Shown: positions 7,998 to 15,444, numbered from the stretch's first letter. The stretch is DNA of 21,988 bases from Halorhodospira sp. (GCA_007121755.1 SKJZ01000200.1:1-21988); one strand, 5' to 3'. Program-made: numbers and translations. Notes: generated by a model from the sequence alone, not told the origin.

Positions 7998-8390
7998 ATG
8001 CAAACAAAGAACAATCGTCCGCTTTCGCCCCACTTGACCATCTACCGCCCGCAGATCACCAGCATGCTCTCGATCAGCCATCGCGCTTCGGGCGTCCTGT
8101 TGGCGCTGGCTGCGGTGCTGCTGGTCTGGTGGCTGTCGGCCCTGGCCGTCGGCCCCGAGTACTTCGCCACGGTACAGGGGGTGCTGGGCAGCGGGTTGGG
8201 GCGGATCGTCCTCTTCTTCGTGAGCCTGGCGGTCTTTTACCACCTCTGTAACGGTATCCGGCACTTGGTGTGGGATACCGTCCACGGCTTCGAGTTGGAG
8301 GCGGTCCACCGGGGCGGCTGGATCGTGGTGGCTGCGGCCGTGGTGCTTACCGTGGCGGTCTGGTCGGCCGCTTATCTGTGGAGGGCGTGA
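7998..8390 (+). CDS. sdhC: Succinate dehydrogenase cytochrome b556 subunit
   Basis: A 130-residue membrane anchor subunit of complex II. The start MQTKNNRPLSPHLTIYRPQI is the classic SdhC N-terminus (RPLSPHLxIY), followed by SISHRASGVLL, which carries the conserved Ser/Arg residues near the quinone site. Three hydrophobic segments follow. The conserved haem-ligand His region is FYHLCNGIRHLVWD. ATG 7998 has GGAG seven bases upstream; the open frame extends further upstream but lacks homology. It is first in sdhCDAB, with only three bases before sdhD. Confidence 0.96.
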   Translation: MQTKNNRPLSPHLTIYRPQITSMLSISHRASGVLLALAAVLLVWWLSALAVGPEYFATVQGVLGSGLGRIVLFFVSLAVFYHLCNGIRHLVWDTVHGFELEAVHRGGWIVVAAAVVLTVAVWSAAYLWRA

Positions 8391-8393
8391 CCA

Positions 8394-8789
8394 ATGGGCG
8401 GCGACGTGGAGAGCTACAAGACCCCGGTGGGGCGTGTCCAAGGGTTGGGATCGGCCAAGAGTGGATTCCGCCACTGGTGGGGGCAGCGTGTAACCGCTGT
8501 GGCTTTGGTGCCACTGGTGCTGTGGCTGGGCTTCGGCCTTGCGGTTTACGGGAGCGCCGATTATGAGGCGGCCCGCGCCTGGGTCGCCGGTCCGGTGACC
8601 GCGGTATTGTGGATCGTGGCGCTGGCCGCCGCCCTCTACCACGCCGCGCTCGGCCTGCAAGTGGTTATCGAGGATTATGTGGATGGCGACGGCATGAAGG
8701 TGGTCGCCATCCTGGCGGCCCAGGCGTTCTGCATACTGCTGGCCGTGGGCGGCATCATCGCCGTTCTGCGCATCGTATTGGGGGGCTGA
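8394..8789 (+). CDS. sdhD: Succinate dehydrogenase membrane anchor subunit
   Basis: A 131-residue anchor subunit that pairs with SdhC to hold haem b and the quinone site in the inner membrane. It has a soluble N-terminal stretch (YKTPVGRVQGLGSAKSG, then WWGQRVTAVAL) and three hydrophobic helices. The haem and quinone region LYHAALGLQVVIEDYV matches the family HxxxGxxxVxxDY pattern, here with Glu-Asp-Tyr. The gene follows sdhC by three bases and precedes sdhA by seven, indicating a single transcript. Confidence 0.95.
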   Translation: MGGDVESYKTPVGRVQGLGSAKSGFRHWWGQRVTAVALVPLVLWLGFGLAVYGSADYEAARAWVAGPVTAVLWIVALAAALYHAALGLQVVIEDYVDGDGMKVVAILAAQAFCILLAVGGIIAVLRIVLGG

Positions 8790-8796
8790 GGCGGAT

Positions 8797-10587
8797 ATGA
8801 CCGAGCAGATCAAGACGGTGGAGCACGTCTACGACGTGGTGGTCGTCGGCGCCGGCGGCGCCGGGCTGCGCGCCACCTTCGGCATGGCCGAGCAGGGTCT
8901 CAACACCGCGTGCGTGACCAAGGTGTTCCCGACCCGGAGCCACACCGTGGCGGCCCAGGGCGGCGTCTCCGCCGCATTGGGCAACATGGGCGAGGACGAT
9001 TGGCGCTGGCACATGTACGACACGGTGAAGGGCTCCGACTGGCTCGGCGACCAGGACGCTATCGAGTACATGTGCCGCGAGGCCGGTCCGGCCATCATTG
9101 AGTTGGAGCAGTACGGTGTTCCGTTCTCGCGCACCGAGGACGGCAAGATCTATCAACGGCCCTTCGGCGGCATGACGACCCACTTCGGCGAGGGGACCGC
9201 TCAGCGGACTTGCGCCGCCGCCGACCGCACCGGCCACGCGATCCTGCATACGCTCTATCAGCAGGCGCTGAAACACGAGGCGGAGTTCTATATCGAACAC
9301 TTTGCCGTCGACCTGTTGATGGACGACGGCATCTGCCGCGGCGTTGTGACGCTCGATATGGAGACCGGCACGGTCCATATCTTCCGCGCCCATCTGGTGG
9401 TGCTCGCCACCGGTGGCTACGGCCGCTCCTACTTCTCTTGTACTTCCGCCCACACCTGCACTGGCGACGGTAACGGAATGGTGTTGCGCGCGGGTCTGCC
9501 GCTTCAGGATATGGAGTTCGTGCAGTTTCATCCCACCGGGATCTACGGCGCGGGCTGCCTGATCACCGAGGGGGTGCGCGGCGAGGGCGGCTATCTGACG
9601 AACAGCCGGGGCGAGCGCTTCATGGAGCGGTACGCCCCCAACGCCAAGGATCTGGCGTCCCGGGATGTGGTCTCCCGCTCCATGACGATCGAGATCCGCG
9701 AAGGGCGCGGGGTCGGTGAGAAGGGCGACCATATCCACCTGCATCTGGAGCACTTGGGGCCGGATGTCATCCACGAGCGCCTGCCGGGAATCAACGAGAC
9801 CGCGCGCATCTTCGCCGGCGTCGATGTGACCCGGGAGCCGATCCCGGTGCTGCCCACGGTCCACTACAACATGGGTGGCATTCCCACCAACCACTACGGG
9901 GAGGTGGTGGTTCTCAAAGACGGCAATCCGGATACCGTAGTGCCCGGATTGATGGCGATTGGGGAGGCGGCGTGTGTCTCCGTCCACGGCGCCAATCGTC
10001 TCGGTTCCAACTCGTTGCTCGATCTGGTGGTCTTCGGACGCGCGGCCGCTCATCGCGCGGCGGCGCTGCTCGGTGGGCGCGGCGTGCCGCACCGACCGTT
10101 GCCCGAGGGGGCCGCCGATCCGGCGCTGAACCGCCTCGAGCGGCTGCGCAACGCCAACGGTGGCAAGCCGACAGCGCAAATCCGGGATGAGATGCAGGCC
10201 ACCATGCAGAACTACGCCGCCGTCTTCCGCACCGGAGATGTGCTGGATGAGGGGCGCAAGAAGATGGTGGAAGTGGCGCGCTCTTTCGAGGATGTCGCCG
10301 TCGCCGACCGCTCGCTGATCTGGAACTCCGACCTGGTGGAGACCATGGAGTTGGAGAACCTGCTCGGCTGCGCGGTGACCACTATCGAGTCGGCGTTTAA
10401 CCGCCAGGAGAGCCGCGGCGCCCACGCGCGCGAGGACTTCAGCGAGCGGGACGACGACAACTGGATGAAGCACACCCTGTGCCGGATCGACGGTCAGTAC
10501 GGGATAAGTATCGATTACCGCCCGGTCCACCTCTACACCCTGAGCGGCGAGGTGGAGCCGATTCCGCCCAAGGCCCGGGTCTACTAG
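8797..10587 (+). CDS. sdhA: Succinate dehydrogenase flavoprotein subunit
   Basis: A 596-residue catalytic subunit that oxidises succinate to fumarate and passes electrons to the SdhB clusters. The dinucleotide fold VVVGAGGAGLRAT lies at about 15-27. H49 in RSHTVAAQGG is the expected site of covalent FAD attachment. The substrate-site motifs QFHPTGIYGAG and TEGVRGEGG and the C-terminal YRPVHLYTL are all present. Length and motifs are normal for the family. A GAGG ribosome-binding site precedes ATG 8797. The sdhE gene that would flavinylate H49 lies downstream of sdhB. Confidence 0.98.
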   Translation: MTEQIKTVEHVYDVVVVGAGGAGLRATFGMAEQGLNTACVTKVFPTRSHTVAAQGGVSAALGNMGEDDWRWHMYDTVKGSDWLGDQDAIEYMCREAGPAIIELEQYGVPFSRTEDGKIYQRPFGGMTTHFGEGTAQRTCAAADRTGHAILHTLYQQALKHEAEFYIEHFAVDLLMDDGICRGVVTLDMETGTVHIFRAHLVVLATGGYGRSYFSCTSAHTCTGDGNGMVLRAGLPLQDMEFVQFHPTGIYGAGCLITEGVRGEGGYLTNSRGERFMERYAPNAKDLASRDVVSRSMTIEIREGRGVGEKGDHIHLHLEHLGPDVIHERLPGINETARIFAGVDVTREPIPVLPTVHYNMGGIPTNHYGEVVVLKDGNPDTVVPGLMAIGEAACVSVHGANRLGSNSLLDLVVFGRAAAHRAAALLGGRGVPHRPLPEGAADPALNRLERLRNANGGKPTAQIRDEMQATMQNYAAVFRTGDVLDEGRKKMVEVARSFEDVAVADRSLIWNSDLVETMELENLLGCAVTTIESAFNRQESRGAHAREDFSERDDDNWMKHTLCRIDGQYGISIDYRPVHLYTLSGEVEPIPPKARVY

Positions 10588-10606
10588 GCGCCCGGAGGGA
10601 GAAAAG

Positions 10607-11389
10607 ATGGCAGAGTTCAGGCTACCGGCCAACTCCCGTATCCGGGAGGGCAAGACTTATAGCGTGGCGAGTGGGGGCGGCGATATCCGCCGTATCCGGG
10701 TCTACCGTTACGATCCGGACACCGGCGACAACCCCCGGATCGACACCTACGAGTTCGATGCGGCGCAGACCGGACCGATGGTCCTCGATGCGCTGCTGAA
10801 GATCAAAAACGAGGTCGATCCGACGCTGACCTTCCGGCGTTCTTGCCGGGAAGGCATTTGCGGCTCGTGCGCGATGAATATCGACGGCACCAATACGTTG
10901 GCGTGTACCAAGGGGCTCGATGAGATCAAGGGTGACGTGAATGTCTATCCGTTGCCGCACTTGGAGGTGGTCAAGGATCTTGTTCCGGATCTGACCCACT
11001 TTTATGCGCAGTATGCGTCGATCAAGCCGTGGTTGAAGACGGAGACGCCGACGCCGCCGGACCGGGAGCGGTTGCAGTCGAAGACGGAGCGCGATCTGTT
11101 GGACGGGCTCTACGAGTGTATTTTGTGTGCCTGTTGTTCCACTTCGTGCCCGAGTTATTGGTGGAACGGCGACCGGTATCTGGGGCCGGCGGCTCTGTTG
11201 CAGGCGTACCGTTGGATCGCCGACAGTCGCGATGAGGCTACCGGGGAGCGGCTCGACGATTTGGAGGATCCGTATCGGCTCTACCGTTGCCATACGATTC
11301 TTAACTGCACGGCGACGTGTCCGAAGGGGTTGAATCCCGGCAAGGCCATCGCCGAGATCAAGCGGTGCATCGCGGAGCGGAATATCTAA
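10607..11389 (+). CDS. sdhB: Succinate dehydrogenase iron-sulfur subunit
   Basis: A 260-residue electron-transfer subunit. The N-terminal plant-ferredoxin-like domain carries SCREGICGSCAMN and a downstream Cys in LACTKG for the 2Fe-2S cluster. The C-terminal domain has CILCACCSTSCPSYW and CHTILNCTATCPKGLNP for the 4Fe-4S and 3Fe-4S clusters. It is slightly longer than the E. coli protein because of an N-terminal extension (through roughly residue 25). The start at 10607 follows a GGAGGGAGAAA ribosome-binding region. It is the last gene of the core sdh operon; the inverted-repeat element at 11404 begins 14 bases after its stop. Confidence 0.97.
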   Translation: MAEFRLPANSRIREGKTYSVASGGGDIRRIRVYRYDPDTGDNPRIDTYEFDAAQTGPMVLDALLKIKNEVDPTLTFRRSCREGICGSCAMNIDGTNTLACTKGLDEIKGDVNVYPLPHLEVVKDLVPDLTHFYAQYASIKPWLKTETPTPPDRERLQSKTERDLLDGLYECILCACCSTSCPSYWWNGDRYLGPAALLQAYRWIADSRDEATGERLDDLEDPYRLYRCHTILNCTATCPKGLNPGKAIAEIKRCIAERNI

Positions 11390-11403
11390 CGCGATTCCCG
11401 GGT

Positions 11404-11632
11404 GGCTTCGGGAGGGCGTGCATGGGTGCGGGGCGGTGCATCTTGTCACCGGCGACCCACTGCGCTCCTCGCCCTTCGCTGGGCCCGGCCTGACGCGCTC
11501 CAGGCGCGCAGGCCGGCGCGCACATCCATGTGCGCGCCCTACGGGGCTGGTCCGGCTCCGGGCGGTCGCTCCGCTTAACGTCGCCGGTGACAAGATGCAC
11601 CGCCCCGCACCCATGCACGCCCTCCCGAAGCC
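11404..11632. mobile_element. 229-bp MITE-like element with 53-bp perfect terminal inverted repeats, between sdhB and sdhE
   Basis: Bases 11404-11456 (starting GGCTTCGGGAGGGCG, ending CACCGGCGAC) are the exact reverse complement of 11580-11632, with no mismatch over 53 bases. The identity stops abruptly at both outer ends. The 123-base core has no credible gene and contains two further hairpins: 11487-11514 (GGCCTG...CAGGCC with an inner CGCG pair) and the palindrome 11515-11538. I see no clear target-site duplication in the flanks. Size, symmetry and lack of coding capacity fit a non-autonomous mobile element (MITE or REP cluster type). No transposase is in the window. As RNA it would form a very long duplex inside the sdhB-sdhE transcript, a possible RNase III substrate or partial terminator (inference). 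Confidence 0.8.
11515..11542 (-). repeat. REP-like hairpin (GTAG head plus 11-bp stem) in the core of the inverted-repeat element
   Basis: GGCGCGCACAT (11515-11525), two bases, then ATGTGCGCGCC (11528-11538) is a perfect 11-bp inverted repeat. On the minus strand it is directly preceded by GTAG (11542-11539). A GTAG tetranucleotide followed by an imperfect or perfect palindrome is the known layout of REP sequences processed by REP-associated tyrosine transposases (RAYTs). The assignment rests on the layout only, and no RAYT gene is visible here. Confidence 0.5.
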
Positions 11633-11648
11633 GGGGGACGGAGTCAAT

Positions 11649-11918
11649 ATGGATGAGGCGGCACTGAAGCGGTTACGCTGGCGTTGCCGGCGCGGCACTC
11701 AGGAGTTGGACGTCCTGCTGCGGCGCTTTTTGGATGAGGTCTTCCCGTACCTCGATCGCGACCGGCAGGCCGCGTTCGAGCGCCTGCTGGCGTGGGAGGA
11801 CGACCGGCTGCAGGCGTGCCTGCTGGCGGGGGAGGGTGAGGCACCGCTCATGGATGAGGAGACCGCCGCCATTGTCACAGCAATCCGCCGCCACGCTGGT
11901 CTTCCGCCCGCGCCGTGA
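11649..11918 (+). CDS. sdhE: SdhE, FAD assembly factor for succinate dehydrogenase
   Basis: A small, acidic, five-helix cytosolic protein of 89 residues. SdhE promotes covalent flavinylation of SdhA and FrdA. The signature RGxxE is present at 15-19 (RRGTQELD), along with the LLxRFLDEVFPYLD and FERLLAWEDDRL helices typical of the family. ATG 11649 with GGAG six bases upstream was chosen. The frame stays open upstream through the whole inverted-repeat element, but that part is not SdhE-like. It lies just downstream of the mobile element, so co-transcription with sdhCDAB depends on read-through. Its 3' end overlaps ygfX. Confidence 0.94.
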   Translation: MDEAALKRLRWRCRRGTQELDVLLRRFLDEVFPYLDRDRQAAFERLLAWEDDRLQACLLAGEGEAPLMDEETAAIVTAIRRHAGLPPAP

Positions 11919-12300
11919 GGCGCCGGCGCTCGCCTTTGCGGTAGCCGTCTGCTGCCTCGTCGCCGCCCTGGCCCCGTTGCTCGATCTGCCCCGGTGGGGG
12001 CGTCTCCTCTGGTTCGCCGGCGCATGGGTTCCGCTGCTCCCGGCGATCCGCAACTTCCGTGCCGCGATGGCGATACGCCGCTGTGAGTTGGATGGCGCTG
12101 GCGGGCGCTTGACCATGACCAAAGGCGAGATAGTGGCCGTCCGCATCGCCTCCTGGTACGCCCATCCGTGGCTGATCGTCTTCGTTTTACGCTCCGTGGA
12201 CGGCCGCCGCTGCTGGGTGGTGACGGCGCCCCGCCCGCTCTATCCACGGCGGCTGCATCGGCGGCTGCGCGCGGTACTGCGTGGGTCTGAAAGGCCGTAG
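11854..12300 (+). CDS. ygfX: YgfX/CptA-type membrane protein
   Basis: The product is about 148 residues with two adjacent membrane helices near the N-terminus (about 25-43 and 49-63), then a soluble domain with WYAHPWLIVFVLR and CWVVTAPRPLYPRRLHRRLR, the usual YgfX build. In E. coli ygfX follows sdhE and has been described both as a toxin-like inhibitor of cytoskeletal proteins and as an sdhE-linked membrane protein; the role here is not certain. The start is ambiguous. ATG 11854 lies inside sdhE (65-base overlap); TTG 11872 has GAGGAG ten bases upstream and gives 142 residues. Translational coupling with sdhE is likely. Confidence 0.8.
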   Translation: MRRPPPLSQQSAATLVFRPRREAPALAFAVAVCCLVAALAPLLDLPRWGRLLWFAGAWVPLLPAIRNFRAAMAIRRCELDGAGGRLTMTKGEIVAVRIASWYAHPWLIVFVLRSVDGRRCWVVTAPRPLYPRRLHRRLRAVLRGSERP

Positions 12301-12320
12301 CGAGGGAAAATCGGAAAGCG

Positions 12321-12342
12321 CAAATGGAGCCCGACTCCATTT
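12321..12342. repeat. Short dispersed repeat, copy 2: perfect 8-bp hairpin between convergent ygfX and nadB
   Basis: AAATGGAG (12322-12329), loop CCCGA, CTCCATTT (12335-12342) is a perfect 8-bp inverted repeat in the 51-base gap between two converging genes. It matches the sequence at 6939-6960 at 17 of 22 positions. Because it ends in A and T tracts on opposite strands it could serve as a bidirectional terminator. Both copies in this window sit at convergent gene ends. Confidence 0.6.
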
Positions 12343-12351
12343 TCCATAGCT

Positions 12352-13968
12352 TCAGTCGCCACGTAGATGGCTAAAGGGGCGCGGCCGCGTGGGCACCAGA
12401 ATGGTCGGTGCGGCGAAGGCCGGGTCCGGATCCGGAAAGTCGAGCGTGTAGTGCAGCCCCCGGCTCTCCCGGCGCCGCAGCGCGCACTGGACCATCAAAT
12501 CGGCCACCTCCACCAGGTTCCGCAACTCGATCAGATCGCCACTGACGCGGAAGTGGCTGTAGTACTCACGAATCTCGCCGGTCAGCAGGGCGGTCCGCCG
12601 GGCGGCCCGTTCCAGGCGGCGGTCGGTGCGGACGATGCCGACGTAGTTCCACATGGCTCGCCGCAACTCCGACCAGTTGTGGGTGACCATCACCTGTTCA
12701 TCGGAGTCGGTGACGCGGCTCTCGTCCCACGGAGGGAGCGCCTCGCCCCTTCGCACCGGGGTGGTGGCGCCGATATCCCGCGCGGCCGCGGTCCCCATCA
12801 CCAGACACTCAAGGAGCGAGTTGCTGGCTAGCCGGTTGGCTCCGTGCAGCCCGCTGTACGTGGTTTCGCCGACGGCGTAGAGGCCGGGCACATCGGTGCG
12901 CCCCGACAGGTCGGTCACGACGCCGCCGCAAGTGTAGTGGGCAGCGGGGACGACCGGCAGGGGCTCCTTGGCCATGTCGAGCCCCAGCTTCATGCACCGG
13001 CCGTGGATGGTCGGGAAGTGCTCGCGAATGAAATCCTCACCCTTGTGGCGAATGTCGAGGTAGACGCAGTCGATCCCGTGGCGCTTCATCTCGTGGTCGA
13101 TGGCGCGGGCGACGATGTCGCGCGGCGCCAACTCGCCGCGTTCGTCGAACCGATGCATGAACCGGGCGCCGTCGGGCAGCACCAGGCGGCCGCCTTCGCC
13201 GCGCACCGCTTCACTGATGAGGAACGACCGGTCCTGGGGATGGTAGAGGCAGGTGGGGTGGAACTGGTTGAACTCCAGATTGGCCACGCGGCACCCGGCG
13301 CGCCACGCCATGGCGATACCGTCCCCGGTCGCGGCGTAAGGGCTGGTGGAGTACAGATAGACCATGCTCGCGCCGCCGGTGGCGATTACCACGAATGGCG
13401 CCGAGAGCAGTTCCACCTGGTCGCTGCGGGAGTTGAACGCGTAGGCGCCGTAACATCGGTTGACACGCTCGCCGAGGCGGGCGCCGGTGATGATATCGAT
13501 GGCGTAACGGTCTTCAAGAAGATCAATATTGTCCCGTTTACAAACGGCGTCGTGTAGCCGCTGCGCGATGGCCAGTCCGGTGGCGTCGTTGGTATGGACC
13601 ACCCGCCGGTGGCTATGCCCCCCCTCCCGGTGGAGGTGGAGGTTGTCGGTGCCGTTGCCCGGAGCCGTGCGCGAGAACGGGACATCCTGGTCCAGCAACC
13701 ACTCCACGGCGTCCTGTGCCCCCTCGGCAATGAACCGGGCGGTGGCGGGGTCGCTCAGTCCGGCGCCCGCCGAGAGGGTGTCCTCCACATGCGCCTCCAC
13801 GGAGTCGGCGGTGTCCAGGGCCGCGGAAACGCCGCCTTGGGCGTACGGCGTAGCGCCGTCCGCGGACTCGCCCTTGGCCAGAACGGCGACCCGGTACGAC
13901 GCCGGCAGGCGCAGCGCCGCGGTCAGTCCCGCCAGGCCGCCGCCGACCACCAGGACGTCGTAACTCAT
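12352..13968 (-). CDS. nadB: L-aspartate oxidase (NAD biosynthesis)
   Basis: A 538-residue flavoenzyme that oxidises L-aspartate to iminoaspartate, which NadA condenses to quinolinate. The FAD fold is at the N-terminus (SYDVLVVGGGLAGLTAALR). ATPYAQGGVSAA, NLHLHREGGHSHRRVVHTND, NQFHPTCLYHP and GLHGANRLASNSLLECLVMG are all characteristic of NadB. Length equals the E. coli enzyme. The position opposite rpoE is as in E. coli. The start at 13968 has GGAGG five bases upstream and fits the family N-terminus. An in-frame ATG at 13998 with its own AGGAG is a real alternative and would add ten residues. Confidence 0.97.
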   Translation of the reverse strand: MSYDVLVVGGGLAGLTAALRLPASYRVAVLAKGESADGATPYAQGGVSAALDTADSVEAHVEDTLSAGAGLSDPATARFIAEGAQDAVEWLLDQDVPFSRTAPGNGTDNLHLHREGGHSHRRVVHTNDATGLAIAQRLHDAVCKRDNIDLLEDRYAIDIITGARLGERVNRCYGAYAFNSRSDQVELLSAPFVVIATGGASMVYLYSTSPYAATGDGIAMAWRAGCRVANLEFNQFHPTCLYHPQDRSFLISEAVRGEGGRLVLPDGARFMHRFDERGELAPRDIVARAIDHEMKRHGIDCVYLDIRHKGEDFIREHFPTIHGRCMKLGLDMAKEPLPVVPAAHYTCGGVVTDLSGRTDVPGLYAVGETTYSGLHGANRLASNSLLECLVMGTAAARDIGATTPVRRGEALPPWDESRVTDSDEQVMVTHNWSELRRAMWNYVGIVRTDRRLERAARRTALLTGEIREYYSHFRVSGDLIELRNLVEVADLMVQCALRRRESRGLHYTLDFPDPDPAFAAPTILVPTRPRPFSHLRGD

Positions 13969-14086
13969 TCTTTCCTCCGGTATTCGCGGTTGCGCCATAG
14001 GAACTCCTAGGCTAGGCTGCACACCTTCGTAAATGCGTGTCAGCGCATCCAGCCACCAAACTATACCCACAACCCCGAGCCGTGTG

Positions 14087-14114
14087 CGAACTCAAGCCAG
14101 ATTGGAGTGTCTAC
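14087..14114 (+). promoter_or_regulatory. Sigma-E-type (autoregulatory) promoter upstream of rpoE
   Basis: CGAACTC (14087-14093) and TCTAC (14110-14114) are separated by exactly 16 bases. This matches the spacing and the core AACT and TCTA elements of the E. coli rpoE promoter recognised by sigma-E (GGAACTT, 16 bases, TCTAA). It lies 45 bases upstream of the rpoE ATG, in the expected place. The first bases of the -35 element differ from consensus. Autoregulation is known for rpoE in other gammaproteobacteria; here it is inferred from the match. Confidence 0.6.
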
Positions 14115-14158
14115 CGCTCAAGGAAGCGGCGCTTGGCTCTCATGGAGAGCCGAGCGGG

Positions 14159-14740
14159 ATGAGCGTGACGGAGAGCGACCGCGACCTGGTCCGGCGTGTC
14201 CAGGCCGGGGATAAGAGCGCCTTCGACGTCCTCGTCCTCCGCTACCAGCATAAGTTGGTGAAGCTGATCTCTCGTTATGTCAGGGATCCGCAGGAGGCAC
14301 TGGATGTATCGCAGGAGACGTTCATTAAGGCGTACCGCGCGTTGCCGCGCTTTCGCGGGGAGAGCAGCTTCTATACGTGGCTGTACCGCATCGGCGTCAA
14401 CACCGCTAAGAACCACTTGGTCGCCCAAGGGAGGCGTCCGCCGGATACCGACGTGGACGCGCAGGATGCCGAGCGATACGACGTCGATACCATCCTCCGT
14501 CACCACGATACCCCCGAAGGGGAGGCTTATCGGGACGAGGTCGAAGCCACGGTGGTGGCCGCCTTGGAAGCGCTTCCGGAAGAGTTGCGCACCGCGATTA
14601 CTTTGCGGGAGTTGGAAGGGTTGAGTTACGAAGAGATTGCCCGTGTCATGGATTGCCCGGTAGGTACGGTCCGTTCCCGGATCTTCCGCGCCCGGGAGGC
14701 CATAGAGAAGCGCCTGGGTACCCTGGTTGGGGAATCGTGA
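14159..14740 (+). CDS. rpoE: Extracytoplasmic-function sigma factor RpoE (AlgU type)
   Basis: A 193-residue group 4 sigma factor directing the envelope-stress regulon. Region 2 is LVLRYQHKLVKLISRYVRDP with DVSQETFIKAYRALPRFRG and SSFYTWLYRIGVNTAKNHL. Region 4 is LRELEGLSYEEIARVMDCPVG followed by TVRSRIFRAREAIEKRL, the helix-turn-helix for the -35 element. These match RpoE/AlgU closely. ATG 14159 was chosen (MSVTESDRDLVRRVQAGDK); the frame extends upstream to 14033 without homology. It is followed by its anti-sigma gene with a 29-base gap. Confidence 0.96.
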   Translation: MSVTESDRDLVRRVQAGDKSAFDVLVLRYQHKLVKLISRYVRDPQEALDVSQETFIKAYRALPRFRGESSFYTWLYRIGVNTAKNHLVAQGRRPPDTDVDAQDAERYDVDTILRHHDTPEGEAYRDEVEATVVAALEALPEELRTAITLRELEGLSYEEIARVMDCPVGTVRSRIFRAREAIEKRLGTLVGES

Positions 14741-14769
14741 ACACGGTGGTCGATACAGGAGATCGAGCC

Positions 14770-15444
14770 ATGCCTGATAAAGAGATCGACCGAGAGGTGG
14801 CTGAGCAATTGTCGGCGCTGGTCGACGGGGAGCTTGGTAAGGACGAGCGTACGTTCCTGCTCAAGCGCTTGGGTCATGACGAGGCCGCGCGTGCCCGGCT
14901 CGGACGGTATTACATGATTCGCGACGCGTTGCAGCGGAATCTGCCGGCCCAGCAGGTCGACGGCCTCGCCGACCGGGTGCGCGAGGCGGTGGCCGCCGAG
15001 GGTGAGCATAGAAAGCGCAGCCACCGTGGTTGGGCGCGCCCGGCCATGGGTACTGCTCTGGCCGGCGCGGTAGCCGCGTTGACAGTGACCTGGTGGCAGG
15101 GGCAAGCGCCTGTCGGGATGCAAGATCCGATGTCGGGAGAGACGGTTTCGGCACCGGCCGGCATTCCCGACTCCGTGATCGACTTTCCGTCCGTGGAACG
15201 CTTTACCGCCGGCGCCCGCGAGAGTCTGTTGCCGGCTGCGGCGGGTCGCGGCGCATCGGCGCCCGCCGTGCAGGAGTTCATTGTCCCGGAGCCGATGCAC
15301 CAGCAGTGGGATACCGTGGGGATGGATGAACTCTCCCCACGGTTGCGCGAACTGATGGTGGATCACGCTGAACACGCGGCATCCGGTGGCATTGGCGGCA
15401 TGCTGGACTACATTCGGTTCGCGGGCCATGCCGAAGGAGAGTAA
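14770..15444 (+). CDS. rseA: Anti-sigma-E factor RseA (MucA-like)
   Basis: A 224-residue single-pass inner membrane protein that binds RpoE in the cytoplasm. The N-terminal domain starts EQLSALVDGELGKDE and includes RLGRYYMIRDALQ, typical of RseA/MucA sigma-binding domains. One hydrophobic segment lies at about 92-109 (ending TVTWW), followed by a periplasmic tail where regulated proteolysis would occur. ATG 14770 has GGAG eight bases upstream. It overlaps rseB by 17 bases. The periplasmic part is poorly conserved, as usual. Confidence 0.9.
   Translation: MPDKEIDREVAEQLSALVDGELGKDERTFLLKRLGHDEAARARLGRYYMIRDALQRNLPAQQVDGLADRVREAVAAEGEHRKRSHRGWARPAMGTALAGAVAALTVTWWQGQAPVGMQDPMSGETVSAPAGIPDSVIDFPSVERFTAGARESLLPAAAGRGASAPAVQEFIVPEPMHQQWDTVGMDELSPRLRELMVDHAEHAASGGIGGMLDYIRFAGHAEGE

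Noticed and set aside
7821..8813. Upstream extension of the ygfZ frame opposite sdhC and sdhD
   Set aside because: The YgfZ homology starts at MSESQP with its own ribosome-binding site; the extra 331 codons are antisense to sdhC/sdhD and the promoter region.
8755..10653. 632-codon open frame on the minus strand opposite sdhA
   Set aside because: It is the antisense shadow of a high-GC gene: no recognisable domain, no ribosome-binding site, and the opposite strand is unmistakably SdhA.
10980..11300. Apparent codon-use shift in the second half of sdhB (many TTG, TGT, TAT)
   Set aside because: TTG-rich stretches occur in other genes here, the protein is a normal SdhB throughout, and no boundary is visible by eye.
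11358..11648. Two open frames (one per strand) inside the inverted-repeat element whose predicted products share identical ends such as MHGCGAVHLVTGD and HRPAPMHALPKP
   Set aside because: The shared ends are a direct result of the perfect inverted repeats being read from both strands; there is no sign of a real protein.
12844..13557. 237-codon + strand open frame opposite nadB
   Set aside because: Antisense to well-conserved NadB motifs, with no family resemblance of its own.
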